Assembly (NCBI RefSeq): GCF_963678635.1 | Contig: NC_087066.1 | Coordinates: forward strand, 38,821,755-38,885,754 | DNA: 64,000 nucleotides | Origin: Symsagittifera roscoffensis | Taxonomy: Eukaryota; Xenacoelomorpha; Acoela; Convolutidae | Direction of reading: 5' to 3' | Shown: positions 25,301 through 36,037 of the stretch, piece after piece | Position numbering within the stretch: position 1 is the first letter of the stretch | How the letters are laid out: each line of letters begins with the position of its first letter | Notes under the pieces: generated by a model | What the model saw: only the letters and a program-made list of their open reading frames with translations | Told to the model about the DNA's origin: nothing | The model's database searches: none | Made by a program: the position numbers and the translations under genes

Positions 25301-26549
25301 ACAACAATTAGACTATATTTGCCGAGTCGCGGCACCAATTGCTCCTTTGATTCTATTCAAGTCGTTCAAACGGTCGGGAAAAACTCAAAAAAACTTCTTT
25401 AAAATCAAGGTTATCAGAATTCATGCTTATGATATGATGTTCATGAGGTACTTTACATGTAGAGCGTGCTGCAAAAATTTATTCGCTTGTTCACGCTGAC
25501 TCGTATTTATTGCAATGAAGAATTTTTTCAGAAATTCAATTTCAGAAGAATAAATCAAAGGATGGGGACTTTGAAACGAGCCAACCCGTATAGACAAAAA
25601 ACGGATTGCAATAGATTTTATAGAGATAATGTAGAAGAGAGATAAAAAAATCAATTTGTATCGTTTTAAAATGGATTTAGTTTGATGCAAAAATAGGGCT
25701 TAAGAATCAATTTTAATGCATTATACATCAATTTGAAACTTCTTTGTCATTATTTTGGTTTCTTTTTTTCCGATTTTTAGAAACAATAAAACCGATTTGA
25801 ATCGATTTAAATCGATTTCAAAAACCTTTTTGTGAACTAATTTAATGAAGATTATATACTCTTTACTTTCAGATTTTCTAGACTATCAAACAGCAGAGAA
25901 ATAGCAGAAATAAAATTTTAACGTATGCTTACTGTTTGACTTTTCAATCTGATGTTTGGAGTAAAAACAAATTATGCAGATAACTAATATCTAATTTTTC
26001 GGCATTAAAACTGAGTTTTCTTAGTTGGATTTTTTGATAAAATGCTATTTGTTGAACAAAAATGAGACTAGAACGTAGATAGTGAAAAAATTATTTGAAA
26101 AACGTTTGCATAGTTTTACTTTTCATTACCGCGGAAACTCTTAGTTTTGCATAGTTTGAAAGGGAATCCCTTAAACGCAATAGTTTGCGTTAAAAACTCT
26201 TCTCGAGTGAATTTTGCCTCCTGCAACTCTGATGGATACTTTCCTGAGCACACAAAATTGCTCAAGCTTCAAAAGAAAATGAACACTTACGTTAAATCAG
26301 TTTTGTCGAGATTTCGGCGATCTTCGGGAAAACCCATTCAAACCCATTTTGGGCAATAAAATATTTTTTGTTTCCATTGTTAAAATCCATTTTTTCCATT
26401 TTGAGCCGATTTACGTATCTAAATGAGTTATCGTAGATCGAGTTCTAAGCAGTAATTTGTCTGCATAAAATCGATTTAAATCGAATTCAATCTCAAGTCT
26501 GTCAACGCGGAAATGCCCCCATACACTGGTTGAGGTGATCCAATTACGC
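22344..26549. repeat. Module A, copy 3
   Basis: This is the near-perfect partner of 1031-5251. The only sizeable difference is a 15-base deletion near 24707. Beyond 26549 it diverges from copy 1, while copy 1 continues to match copy 2. Confidence 0.88.
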
Positions 26550-27650
26550 TTAGATGGTATGGATCGGCCGTTTTTCGCTCTCAATTTTTTACTCGAAGGG
26601 TCAGTCAAAAAACGACAGGGATGAAAGCAGACATTCTGTGACCACCAAAAACTGAGAACAAAAAACTGCTGATCAATACATACTTAGGCTCTCCCCCCAC
26701 ATGCCACTTTTTTATATTTACAAGATGTCTTTACATTGTCCGATTTTCACGACAAATGGCGTGCGGCATAACTAAGCCATGACAAACATATTTGATTCTG
26801 ATACTCAACCTTGTAAAACCATTAGTTACACCCTAAAACTGACGCTCATGAAAGGTGTGGGGGAAAAAAGCGCCCATAATTATAATATATCTCAATTATA
26901 ATATAAAAGGGCATAGGCGCATAGAGGACAAAACACGGGTTTATTAGCTGCTTATGGAGGACATACTTAATTTAACATTGTCATGATTCAATGAAACGTT
27001 AAATTCAGGAAAATATTGATTTTTATCGACTTCCTGAAGCTCGTTGAGCTTGGATCTAAATTCCTCAGAAAACCAAAAACCTACGATACCATCTGGAAGT
27101 CGTTAGCAAGTTGAAGCTTGTGAGATTTGTCGTTTTCCAACTACATGCTGTTTTTTTTTTCTAACACAGGTGATACAATTGTCCTTAAAAGTGGCATGTG
27201 GCTGGATTTTGCAATCAAAAGAACTTCCTAAAATCACTATTCATTCCCCACTTCCTAAAATCAAAAATTACTCGGTGAAATTGACAAATAATGTTTAACA
27301 AATGGCAGCCGGTGTGGTTATGGTGCAGAAAAACTATTTTTCGTTTTTATTATTGCGCAGATGTTTTTGGCGCGGATAAAAGATCAACAAAAAATTAACT
27401 AAACTTTCTGTTAAAATGCCATTTTTTGTATTTACCGGGTTGTTTCTTTCGGATCTTTTTTCGAAAAAACAGCTCAAGAATTGAATGATAAATTTGACTC
27501 CTGGTAAAAAAAAAACTTTCGTTCCGTTGCTCTGTCATTCCTGATTGAGTCTTCGGCTGACTCTGGTGTATCTAATTTGACCGACTTATGAAGGGAACCA
27601 GGTCGACTAAACTTTTTAGTCCAATATTATCATTTGGGTAAAATTTTAAT
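26550..27650. repeat. Module B, copy 3 (diverged, LTR deleted)
   Basis: This version is shortened and substituted. It has one satellite unit (27081-27243) and a rearranged LTR-proximal region. Right after the GTCGACTAAACTTTTTAG segment it jumps to the gag start at 27651, so the 5' LTR of the next gypsy copy is missing. Confidence 0.75.
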
Positions 27651-28540
27651 ATGGCGCAGTCATCTACCGAATTTGGCTGGAGGGGTGTACCTCCATTCTG
27701 GCAAAATCACACGATCGATTCCCCCATTCCCTGGAAAGATTGGAGTGACATGTTAAATTGGCATTGATAGCCAAAGAAAACATAGATATAGACAACCGTA
27801 TCAATCCTTTGGATCAGAAAATAGCAACTCCAGCTAAATTTGAAGAAATCCAAGAATCAGAAAATGCTCAGGACAAAGCAGAAATACTAGCCAGGAATCT
27901 CGAAGAACAACGAAGATACGAAAACGAACAAAATATACTAATCAATGTTTGGCGGTATGAGACAAGAGGAAATGGATAAGAACATCAGGTCCATGCTGGT
28001 TTTGGCTTTGGGCACCGAAGGCAAAATAATCTTTGCCCAGAAACTCACCATCCTCAAAATTCTTCGGATTATTTTTCAAGAGTTTTTGGAATAATCAAAC
28101 CTCGCTTTCATCAGAAAGCCGAACATCACCTTTGAACGCCAAAAGCTGTTGAATAGATGACAAAAAGATCGGGAAAGCCTGGAACAATTCTGAGGAGCAT
28201 TTGCTGAAATGGTCGAAAAGTGTGATGTATCCAGCGGAGAAGAGTGGATTCGGGTTATATTCATCAACAAAAAGAAAAAAGATGATATCCAGAGTAAATT
28301 GTTAACGGAAACACTCGCACGACAACTTTCACTAAATTTGGCGCTGGTATACTAAAAAGGGATAGATGACCCACACAAAGATCCAGATGTTTCATTCAAA
28401 CTTCCATCGGAGCTCAAATACAAAGCGAGAACAAGCCCGATACAGAAAAGGAAAATTCTTGTATGAAATACGGAGGCATGTATATGAAAGGAAACCTCGT
28501 ACTATGTCCGGCTAAATATGCACATTGTACAGCTTAAAAC
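27651..28540 (+). pseudogene. gypsy gag, copy 2 (broken)
   Basis: The start overlaps TGGCGCAGTC exactly as in copy 1, with the same Trp-rich N-terminus and the same frameshift at AATTGGCATTGATAGCC (27756-27772). The body is more complete than in copy 1. It shows LGTEGKIIFAQK and then NITFERQKLL and CDVSSGEEWIRVIFIN, the conserved Gag pattern of chromatin-targeted gypsy elements, interrupted by three or more stops. The zinc knuckle near 28452-28530 has lost a Cys and its His. Confidence 0.78.
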
Positions 28541-28579
28541 TTCCAGGGCCAATTTAAGAAAAATTGTAAATCTAAAAGA

Positions 28580-29238
28580 ATGAACGTTAAAACTGTCGAT
28601 ACCTACAATTTTGTAAATAGCGATGTACAGTCTCCAATCCAGCAATCTATATATAACTCTTTAAATAGTCAGAACGAATTTTGTGGCGTAATCAAAGCAT
28701 GGACAGAAGCTGGACTAAGCGACAATGAAGACTACTCAGTTTCAAATGTCACCACGATTTTTGATTCCGATGGAAAAGAACTGAAGAAATTGTTGAACAT
28801 TGACTTAGGAAAGGAGAACCTAGTACAATTGAAAATCCAAATCAACTCAGCCAACCCAATTAGTTTCTTCAAGAAGAACGTAAACCACGAATTGAATATG
28901 AGAGACCTGTGTCAAAAAATACTACCAGTTAAACAAGCAACAAAGGACTTCTACTGCGGCTTTACAGACAACGCGATAAAAATAATTGGAAAGATAGAGC
29001 TTCCAATAAGATCCAACGGATAGACTCACGAATATGCACCAGTTTTTATATCGGGAGAACATGAACGGAATATATTAGGATACGACAATCTTCCGAAGGT
29101 GGTCATAGATGTTACACATAAGGCCTTACCGTATCTGAAATTGCACCTGTCATCAAGAAAGATTACGTCAAATTTACCGGTAAACAATTTAGACAATGTT
29201 AAACAAGATGGAAATATTATAGCACAAAAATTCAAGAT
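28580..29238 (+). pseudogene. gypsy protease, copy 2 (inactive)
   Basis: An open frame of 147 codons (28580-29023) ends in a stop within a conserved RSNG-THEYAPVF stretch. The same frame then continues to 29238 with a HERNILGYDNLP motif typical of the end of gypsy proteases. The presumed catalytic Asp of D-S-A is Asn here (INSANPISFF, about 28844), so it could not cleave Gag-Pol. This alignment is mine and unverified. Confidence 0.7.
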
Positions 29239-29339
29239 CTAATTCGAAAGGATCGGGGAAAAAAGCAACCAAAAATTACGCGTTTCCATAGTCTCCTCAG
29301 ACCAATAACACTAAAGAGGAGAAAAGTTCCCTGCAATAA

Positions 29340-30060
29340 CTTCCGGCAGCAAAATTAGAAATACAAAGACTGATATCCGAAGTGCACATTAAAAAATTAG
29401 AAACCTGCGACGAAGACCATTTTCGAAATCCTATTGTGATAACAAAAAGACAAATATAACGAGAAAAGTGAAAACGAGAAAAGACAAATATATTAAATTG
29501 CCTCTCGCCTCAAACCTCATAAGCGAATGAACAAATATTCAAAAACAAATATCAGATGCCAATTATAAACGAATGGTATATGATGTAGCCGCCAAAATTG
29601 CCAAAGTTTTCGAAGGAGAAGTTTTATTCATCAACCTAGGTTTAACAAATGCATACAACCAGCTTACCTTAGACAATGCGACCAGTCATAGAACACAAAG
29701 ATTTTTAACCGGTTTTTATGGACTTGGCGATATGCCGAACGAATTCCAGAGAGTCATGGATTCAACTATAGGCACAATTCCTTTCACAACATGTTATATA
29801 GACGACATCCTAATTGTATTCAAAGGATTTCTTAAAGAGCAAACAGACATAGTCAACCGAGTTTTGTCCAATCTGGACAATCAGAACTTCGCACAATTAA
29901 AGGGTTCAAATGTAAATTCTTTCAGAAAAAAATCGACTGGCTAGGTTTTAAAAGAAGTAACTCGGGAATTTCTCCATTGGGAAATAAAACTGTTGCTATT
30001 AAAAGTTTACCAATTCCCAAGAAATGTTAAGAAATTGAGGCCTTTTTTTGGCTCTATAAA
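29340..30060 (+). pseudogene. gypsy reverse transcriptase, copy 2 (inactive)
   Basis: The N-terminal piece EIQRLISEVHIKKLETCDED (about 29358-29417) is the usual entry to gypsy RT, followed by a short duplicated, stop-rich insert (29440-29520). The main frame 29573-29944 carries FINLGLTNAYNQL, where the catalytic Asp of motif A is Gly, then GFYGLGDMPNEFQRVMD and TTCYIDDILIVF with both Asp of Y-x-D-D kept. The thumb is partial, and an LPIPKNVKK-L-PFFG connection motif at 30007-30052 follows a frame change. Confidence 0.88.
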
Positions 30061-30089
30061 TCCTCCATGCCCTTTTCTGAACAAAAATT

Positions 30090-30535
30090 CAATCTTCAAT
30101 TACATTTAACATTTGAAAAAACCAAAGATGAGATAATGAATTTCACGGAGAATACACATTTTGATGTCATGAGTAAATCAAGAGTGAAAACAGATGTCTC
30201 ACGAAAGGGAAAAAATGCTTCCTTAGAACAACTCTATGGGGGTGATTGGAAAACAACCGCATTTGCAAAATACTAATGAAGCCAAATACTCAAAAAACGA
30301 ATTAGAGCTCCTAGGAGGAGTATGGGCGGCGGAGCAATACAAAAACTACTTATACGGATCGGACTTCAAAGTTATTATCGATCATAAAGCTCTGTTATCA
30401 GCATTATCAAATAATCAAGGGAATAAGAGATACCATAGCAGACTAACACGCTGGTAGATTGACTACTTCCTTTTAATTTTACGGTAAGACATCTGACGGG
30501 AGAGGACATGGCTTTTATCTTGTCTCAATAATATT
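30090..30535 (+). pseudogene. gypsy RNase H domain, copy 2
   Basis: Frame 30236-30457 reads KYSKNELELLGGVWAAEQY then NYLYGSDFKVIIDHKALLSA. This is the RNase H signature (catalytic Glu in ELELLG, Asp in IIDHKALL) seen in nearly all gypsy Pol proteins. The upstream frame 30067-30276 supplies the tether, shifted in frame. A stop replaces Trp after LTRW, then a frame change leads into HLTGED-AFILSQ. Confidence 0.85.
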
Positions 30536-30603
30536 CCAAAAACCAACCCCAAATATCATTTCGACGAAGATATTGTAGAAGCATCTGTAAGGAAGATAAG
30601 AAA

Positions 30604-31669
30604 AGTAAATTCAATTCCGTCGGATATCATTACTCATCCAGTAAATAGTAACAAACTGATTGAACCCATTTCAGAACATTCCAATGATGCAATATTACAT
30701 CATGAACTTAATTGCTCATTGATACAGTTTATTAGTTCCGCCATCAAGGTTTGTGACTTAAAGCATACGCGAACAGATATTTGCTCTTCAATTTTTTTCC
30801 CTTGGACTTTTCAAAGACAGATTTATCCAAAATCACTTCGTTTTTTCGTTCATCAATTAAAACTATAAAATTAAAAGTTCCAATGGATATAAATATTGTA
30901 AAAATAATTATAAGTGTAGATAATCAAATTGCAGTTAATCCTTATCCCTCAGGAGTACAAGTTTCATTCAGGAGAGAAAAACCCGAGCCAAAACACCTAA
31001 CCCTGGCCAGTAAAGATAGAGAATTTCAGAATTTACCTGAAAACTTTCGGACATTAATTCCTTGTTCATCAACTAACTTTGGAACCTATTTTCATCAATA
31101 CAATAAAAATTTTTATACTTTGAATGGTACTACCAATTTAAAATCTATGTATAGCAATCCGTTGTAAGTATAAAAATCTTTATTGTATTGATGAAAGTAG
31201 GTTCCAAATTTAGTTGATGAACAAGGAATTCATGTTCAAAAGTTTTCAGGTAAATTCAGAGATTCTCTATTTTTACTGGCCAAGGTTAGGTGTTTTGACT
31301 CGGGTTTTTCTACCCTGATTGAAACTTGTACTCCTGAGGGATAAGGATTAACTGCAATTTGATTATCTACACTTATAATTATTTTACAATGTTTATATCC
31401 ATTGGAACTTTTAATTTTTCTGAACAAAAAAAACGAAGTGATTTTTGATAAATATGTCTTTTAAAAGTCCAAGGGAAAAAAATTGAAGAGCAAATATCTG
31501 TTCGCGTATGCCTTAAGTCACAAACCTTGATGGCGGAACTAATAAATTGTATCAATGAGCAATTAAGTTTATGATGTAATATTGCATCATTGGAATGTTC
31601 TGAATTGTGTTCAATCAGGTTGTTACTATTTACTGGATGAGTAATGATATCCGACGGAATTGAAATTAC
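30604..31669. repeat. Large inverted duplication inside gypsy copy 2
   Basis: Left arm 30604-31120 (517 bp) and right arm 31166-31669 (504 bp) are reverse complements with scattered differences and a few short indels. A 45-bp spacer separates them. The duplicated sequence is the pre-integrase linker. The integrase gene expected to follow is missing. Plus and minus frames (30781-31167, 31236-31427, 31379-31678) are mirror images of each other, not separate genes. Confidence 0.9.
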
Positions 31670-31679
31670 TTCACTCATT

Positions 31680-32790
31680 CAAACAGGCGCTCACTCATTC
31701 AAAAAGACGAAACGTGGAGCAAAAACTAAGACAAAAGTAGTAATGGTACCCTCGTGTTCTTCGCAAGCACTACACCCTATAGGAGAAAAACGCAAATATC
31801 AACCCAGACAAAGAAGAAAAAAAGACCGAAGCAGAACTCTAGTACACAACCAAAACGGAAGACCAAGAACTCACCTACAGATTATTCAGGGGAAGAAGAA
31901 TCCTCTTTCTTATCTTTTCATCCTTCGGACTCGAGCGAGTGGGAGTGGACTATTGGAGAATTTCCTTCAAGAAATGTTGGTTGAGATCATTTCATTAGCA
32001 ACATGGAACATACTAGAAAGCAAGGAGAGGGAAACAATCTAAAGATAAAAACTCAAACCCTAATTATATAATTGATTTATTAGACTTAGTTGAAGAAGAA
32101 AGAGTAACACTGCACGACACAGTTCCCGATTGCCCCACCTCAATAGTACCGGTTCTATCGACTGCAGCAAACATTCAAAGCACGTTCGAAACAGCCCCCA
32201 GACAAAGATCAATTCCGAAACCAGAAATGTCTGCATTGGAGATAACACAGTGTCAGGCGTTGACTACCACAGTAGAATTGGCACGGGACAGCGATTCAAA
32301 CTTTCTTGTGTACGAAATCGAAAGTGACAACACAGGTGCCTACTTTAAAACATCACGTCCACGTAGAAATATCAGTTCCCCAAATTCTTATGGTAACCGG
32401 ACATATATAAATTTTAAAGATTCAGCGAAACCACAGGAATCCTACCCAAACCCAGAGTTACTCGAATCCAGCGAAGCTAAGACGTGCCACTCAAGCTGAA
32501 AGACACCACACCATACCTTAGTAGCTGAAACAATCGAGACAATTTTTGATTCATTTGGAGACCCTCATCTGACAGTGGCTGAGACTGTGTATTCAAACAT
32601 TGGTTCACTGGAAAGTCCAATGAATATACCAATCTGCGACGTTCAGTAGCTGACGAGGAGGAATTGTTAATTACTCTAGAACCGAGAGAAGACGGAGAAA
32701 GCCAAATCGACATCTAGAAGAGCCAATTAGAGTCACAAACAGAAGAGTTCATTAGAGCAAAGACCAGCGACAGAACTTTAATTTTAAAAA
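31680..32790 (+). pseudogene. Lys/Ser-rich downstream frame of gypsy copy 2 (possible Pol tail)
   Basis: Three frames follow one another. The first is Lys-rich and turns acidic (TDYSGEEESSFLSFHPSDSS, 31880 region). The second gives YIIDLLDLVEEERVTL (about 32063) and runs on to TSRPRRNISSPNSYGNRTYI (about 32350-32409). The third shows FDSFGDPHLTVAETVYSNIG (about 32547-32606). The RPRR-N-YGN pattern resembles tails of gypsy Pol after integrase, but no signal peptide, membrane span or fusion-type envelope feature is seen. Function is unknown, and it may be a degenerate extra ORF. Confidence 0.4.
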
Positions 32791-33150
32791 CTTGATTCAA
32801 GCCTTATGTACGTTTATGATTTTACCTAGAGTTATTGATTTGAATAAGTAATCTCCATTGAAGTAGTCATTCAATTTTGATTCAAGACAAAACCTCATAT
32901 CTATCCTTAAATTAGAATATTATTGGTTACAACTTTCGCTGACTATTTGTTAAGTTACCAACCGATATACCCTTTGGTCATATTAGATTAAGGTTTTTTA
33001 TTTACTGTTGCTCTTTTTGCCCCAATTCGTAATCGTTAATTTGACCTAATTGCTCATTAGTTGGAATTTCTTAATTTTTGTTCTTTCGCCTGTTGTTTGG
33101 AGAAAAGATATGTGTGGTAATTTTAGATATAGTTAATTTGAATTTTCCTA

Positions 33151-33160
33151 GCGGGGGAAG
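33151..33160 (+). promoter_or_regulatory. Polypurine tract
   Basis: GCGGGGGAAG abuts the TGTTGTG start of LTR 4. A purine run at this spot primes plus-strand DNA synthesis in LTR retroelements. It is clearer here than before the other LTRs. Confidence 0.75.
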
Positions 33161-33358
33161 TGTTGTGAAGTCTTTTTATATTAATAACTTGTTTGGTATA
33201 TCTAACCTTTACCTTGATGCAGACGCACTCCTTCTGAGTGGAACCGTTCGCTCATTGTTCGTTTTTTATAGAAGACTTTTAATACAGTTTTATCATTTCG
33301 TGTTTTTTATATCTTAGTTAGTCAAGTTAGCGTTTTAGTGGGTAAACTAAATTTATCA
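33161..33358 (+). mobile_element. Gypsy-type LTR 4 (3' LTR of gypsy copy 2)
   Basis: The LTR is 198 bp, TGTTGTGAAG to ATTTATCA. It is clearly more diverged from LTR 1-3 than they are from each other, for example at CTCCTTCTGAGTGG versus CTCATTCGGAAAGG. This marks copy 2 as an older or separate lineage. Confidence 0.82.
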
Positions 33359-34319
33359 ATTTAAAAGTGAGCAAAGCTTGTCTCGAGTTTTTCAGTGTAG
33401 ACTGCTATAAACTGTAGACTTACAAAAAATTTGAAGTTAAAGAATTAAAAAATTGTCAGCAAGTCGCATGTCATCTCCATGACTGAAATCTAATTGCCTA
33501 AGGAAAAAAATTGCCATCAAAAAAGTAAAATCTAAAAAAATATAATTACCAAAATAATTTGGCAATCACATGCCAGCAAACAAAATATTTTTTAACTAGT
33601 GCGTGCAAAGCTACCTTATTTCAACTTGGAAAAAAATAGTTCTTGTATGGTTTTTGGTTCCCACTTTTGAAAATGGGAAGGAACTCTGTTTTCGGGTGTG
33701 TTTTAGTTTTTTAACGTTTTTTTGTTGTTTTCGGTGAAAAATCAGGTACCGCAAACATTCATCAGACAAGGTCGAGTGGTGTATCTTTTTAAACCCTTCT
33801 AGTAGTTATCCAAACGACATTAAAGTTTTCAAAAACGTTTCCAGCGGTCAAGAAAAACCGTTTTTAAAGTTTTGATTTTTCTGTTATATATGAAAATTAG
33901 TAATTTAGGTTAAAAAAACTCTCTTTTTACTATAAAAATTTCATTTAACTTTTATCTGGCAAAAAATAGAATTTTTTTTAAAACAAAACTCTAAAAACTT
34001 TATCGTGTTGTTTATTTCTTTTTTGTCTTCGGTTCGTTTATGCCTAATTGATTAATTTTATACGAGTTCGTATATTTGTATCATTGCATGCGTAAAAAAA
34101 GACGCTTACATGAAGAAAAAAATTTTTTTTTCTTCTAAAAACGTGATCGGAACATTCTGTGCTACTTGCACAGCAATTGGCTATCCTCGTTTCAAACTTA
34201 ATCGTTGATTGTTCTTCATCTTTTTTCATGATTTCGTTTCTAATTTATTTCCTTGAAAGATCTTCAAGCAACTCTATAATGAAAGAAATTTTATAAATTG
34301 CTTCACCTAATCGGGTTGA
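33359..34319. other. AT-rich spacer, no gene seen
   Basis: Only short frames without coding character are present, with long A and T runs. The flank right of LTR 4 gives no clear target duplication because the left LTR of copy 2 is missing. Confidence 0.6.
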
Positions 34320-34560
34320 TTTCCTTGAAACAAAAATGCTAGTCATATAATTCCACGAACTAAGTCTATGAAAAAATACCTGTCATAGAAATTTCAGATA
34401 ATTTGCTAGAATGGTGTCATCGAAGTTTGACAGAACTTTTCTTCTGCTTTTGCATAAAAGTCGCTGCCTCGTCATAAGTTAAAAAAAATTGTTTTATGAA
34501 AACAACGCTCATCATACAATTTCCATATATGGAAATTGTAAGAATAGCATTGTTTTGATG
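34320..34560. repeat. Palindromic repeat related to the 19396 insert
   Basis: Contains AAAAATGCTAGTCATA at 34333 and a perfect 26-bp palindrome at 34515-34540 (TACAATTTCCATA and its mirror). The same words form the arms of the insert at 19396-19728. Confidence 0.65.
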
Positions 34561-34889
34561 GCGACAACAAAAAATGTTTTAAATTGTTTCAAATTACTCC
34601 GACACTTTTTCAAACGCAAAACGAATTTTTTTGTGTGCATACGTAGTTCTGGATATACACAAAAGTTTTTTTTCCGTTTGCCTGGATAACTTTTTCAAAA
34701 ACTCTCAAAATGCCTAACTCTTTTCTATGACATGTGTTTATATGCTTTGAACGATGCCTGAATAATTAAAATTTTAAATGTTGAAATCGTTTACCAAAAA
34801 ATTAAACGTTTGTCAAAAAGATAAATTTGACATTTTCAATATATCTTTCTCCATGACAAATCAGGTCATTTCCTACGTATTGTAATTGC

Positions 34890-35200
34890 AAGACCATCAA
34901 ACAATTGGTGACTCTAAATTGGAGCAAATATGGTTTTTGTCACTTGTGTTTGGTTACGAACACAAACCATAACTTTGAAAGGAAACTAAATTATTTCAAT
35001 CAAATTATTTTGAGAAGAAATATAAACTTCTCAAGGAAATTGAATAAAAGCAAAATTTCAGTCAAACAATTTCTTTATTTGCCGAAGTATGAAGACTCAC
35101 TATTCATTGACATTTCATACTTTTTCTAAACTATTGAATTGTATAATTAGTGTATGACTAGCTTTTATCCATACATGAAAGTTTTGGTCAAACCGAGCGT
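34890..35200. repeat. Diverged relative of the 19396 insert
   Basis: It follows the same order of words as that insert: a GTCACTTGTGTTTGGTTACGAACAC segment near 34938, then GTGTATGACTAGC at 35150, then TTTTGGTCAAACCG at 35182. The palindromes are eroded. Confidence 0.5.
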
Positions 35201-36037
35201 TTTTCTATTGCTGTTTTTCGATCGTAACAAGGAGAGACTCCTCTTAAGTTATGTCAAACTTTAAAAAACTAGAAGTTTGTGTTGATTGAATATAGGTGGT
35301 TGGTTGTGTGCATATAAAGCAATGTGGAAACGATGTAATAAAATTTGAAATGATGATCATTGAGCGATCTTTTGCTGCTATTTTCTCTTTTTTTTACTGT
35401 TCTTGTCATCTTTCCGGTAATTTGATATAGTCTACGTGCCTCTGTTAACATGCATGCCAATTTCATGACCATCATAATCATCAGGCAGTTCTAAACCCCA
35501 AGCCCATCCGCACTGGATTTCCATGGATAATAATCGAATAGATTGTCATTTTCTAGTCAGTATCTCTAAAATTACAAAACTAATCGATTATAATCTATCA
35601 TAAATGGATTATATTCTTAAAATTTTTCATATTGCCCTGTTTATACGCCCCGTTTCAATCTGCAATACTAACACTCTGGGTTTTCACATTAAAAAAATCG
35701 AACAAAAACATCTAACGCATTAAGGTTGCTATTAGTACTGCTTTCCTTAGTAGCACCTTTTGGATGACGGTGGGCACAATTTGTTCGGAATTTCACAGAA
35801 AATGGCAATTTTAAATGTAGAAAATCATTTCTTGAACTTAAATTTTTTGAGTGACTTGAATTTTTTTGCACTAATTAAAACAAAACGTAATATTAACATT
35901 GCTCCCATTGTTGTGAAGTTTGGCATGCATGACAATTATCAAATTCTAAATACATTTCATTTTATATCTATCCAATAATCCTTCTATATCTACTAAGGGA
36001 TCGACGAACAAACAAATTAAAGAATTACTAAACAAAG
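35201..36037. other. AT-rich spacer, no gene seen
   Basis: No coding or repeat signal stands out. Short frames on both strands lack splice signals and known motifs. Confidence 0.5.

Larger units (their letters stand above)
27651..33358 (+). mobile_element. Ty3/gypsy element copy 2 (5' LTR deleted)
   Basis: Order: gag, protease, RT, RNase H, a large inverted duplication, a Lys/Ser-rich tail region, polypurine tract, 3' LTR. Integrase is absent. The domain order protease-RT-RNase H and the YIDDIL box place it in Ty3/gypsy. Multiple stops and frameshifts show that it is inactive. It lacks the long A/B 3' region found in copy 1. Confidence 0.85.

Noticed and set aside
31236-31678. Minus-strand frames of 63 and 99 codons
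   Set aside because: They are the right arm of the palindrome and mirror the plus-strand gypsy linker.
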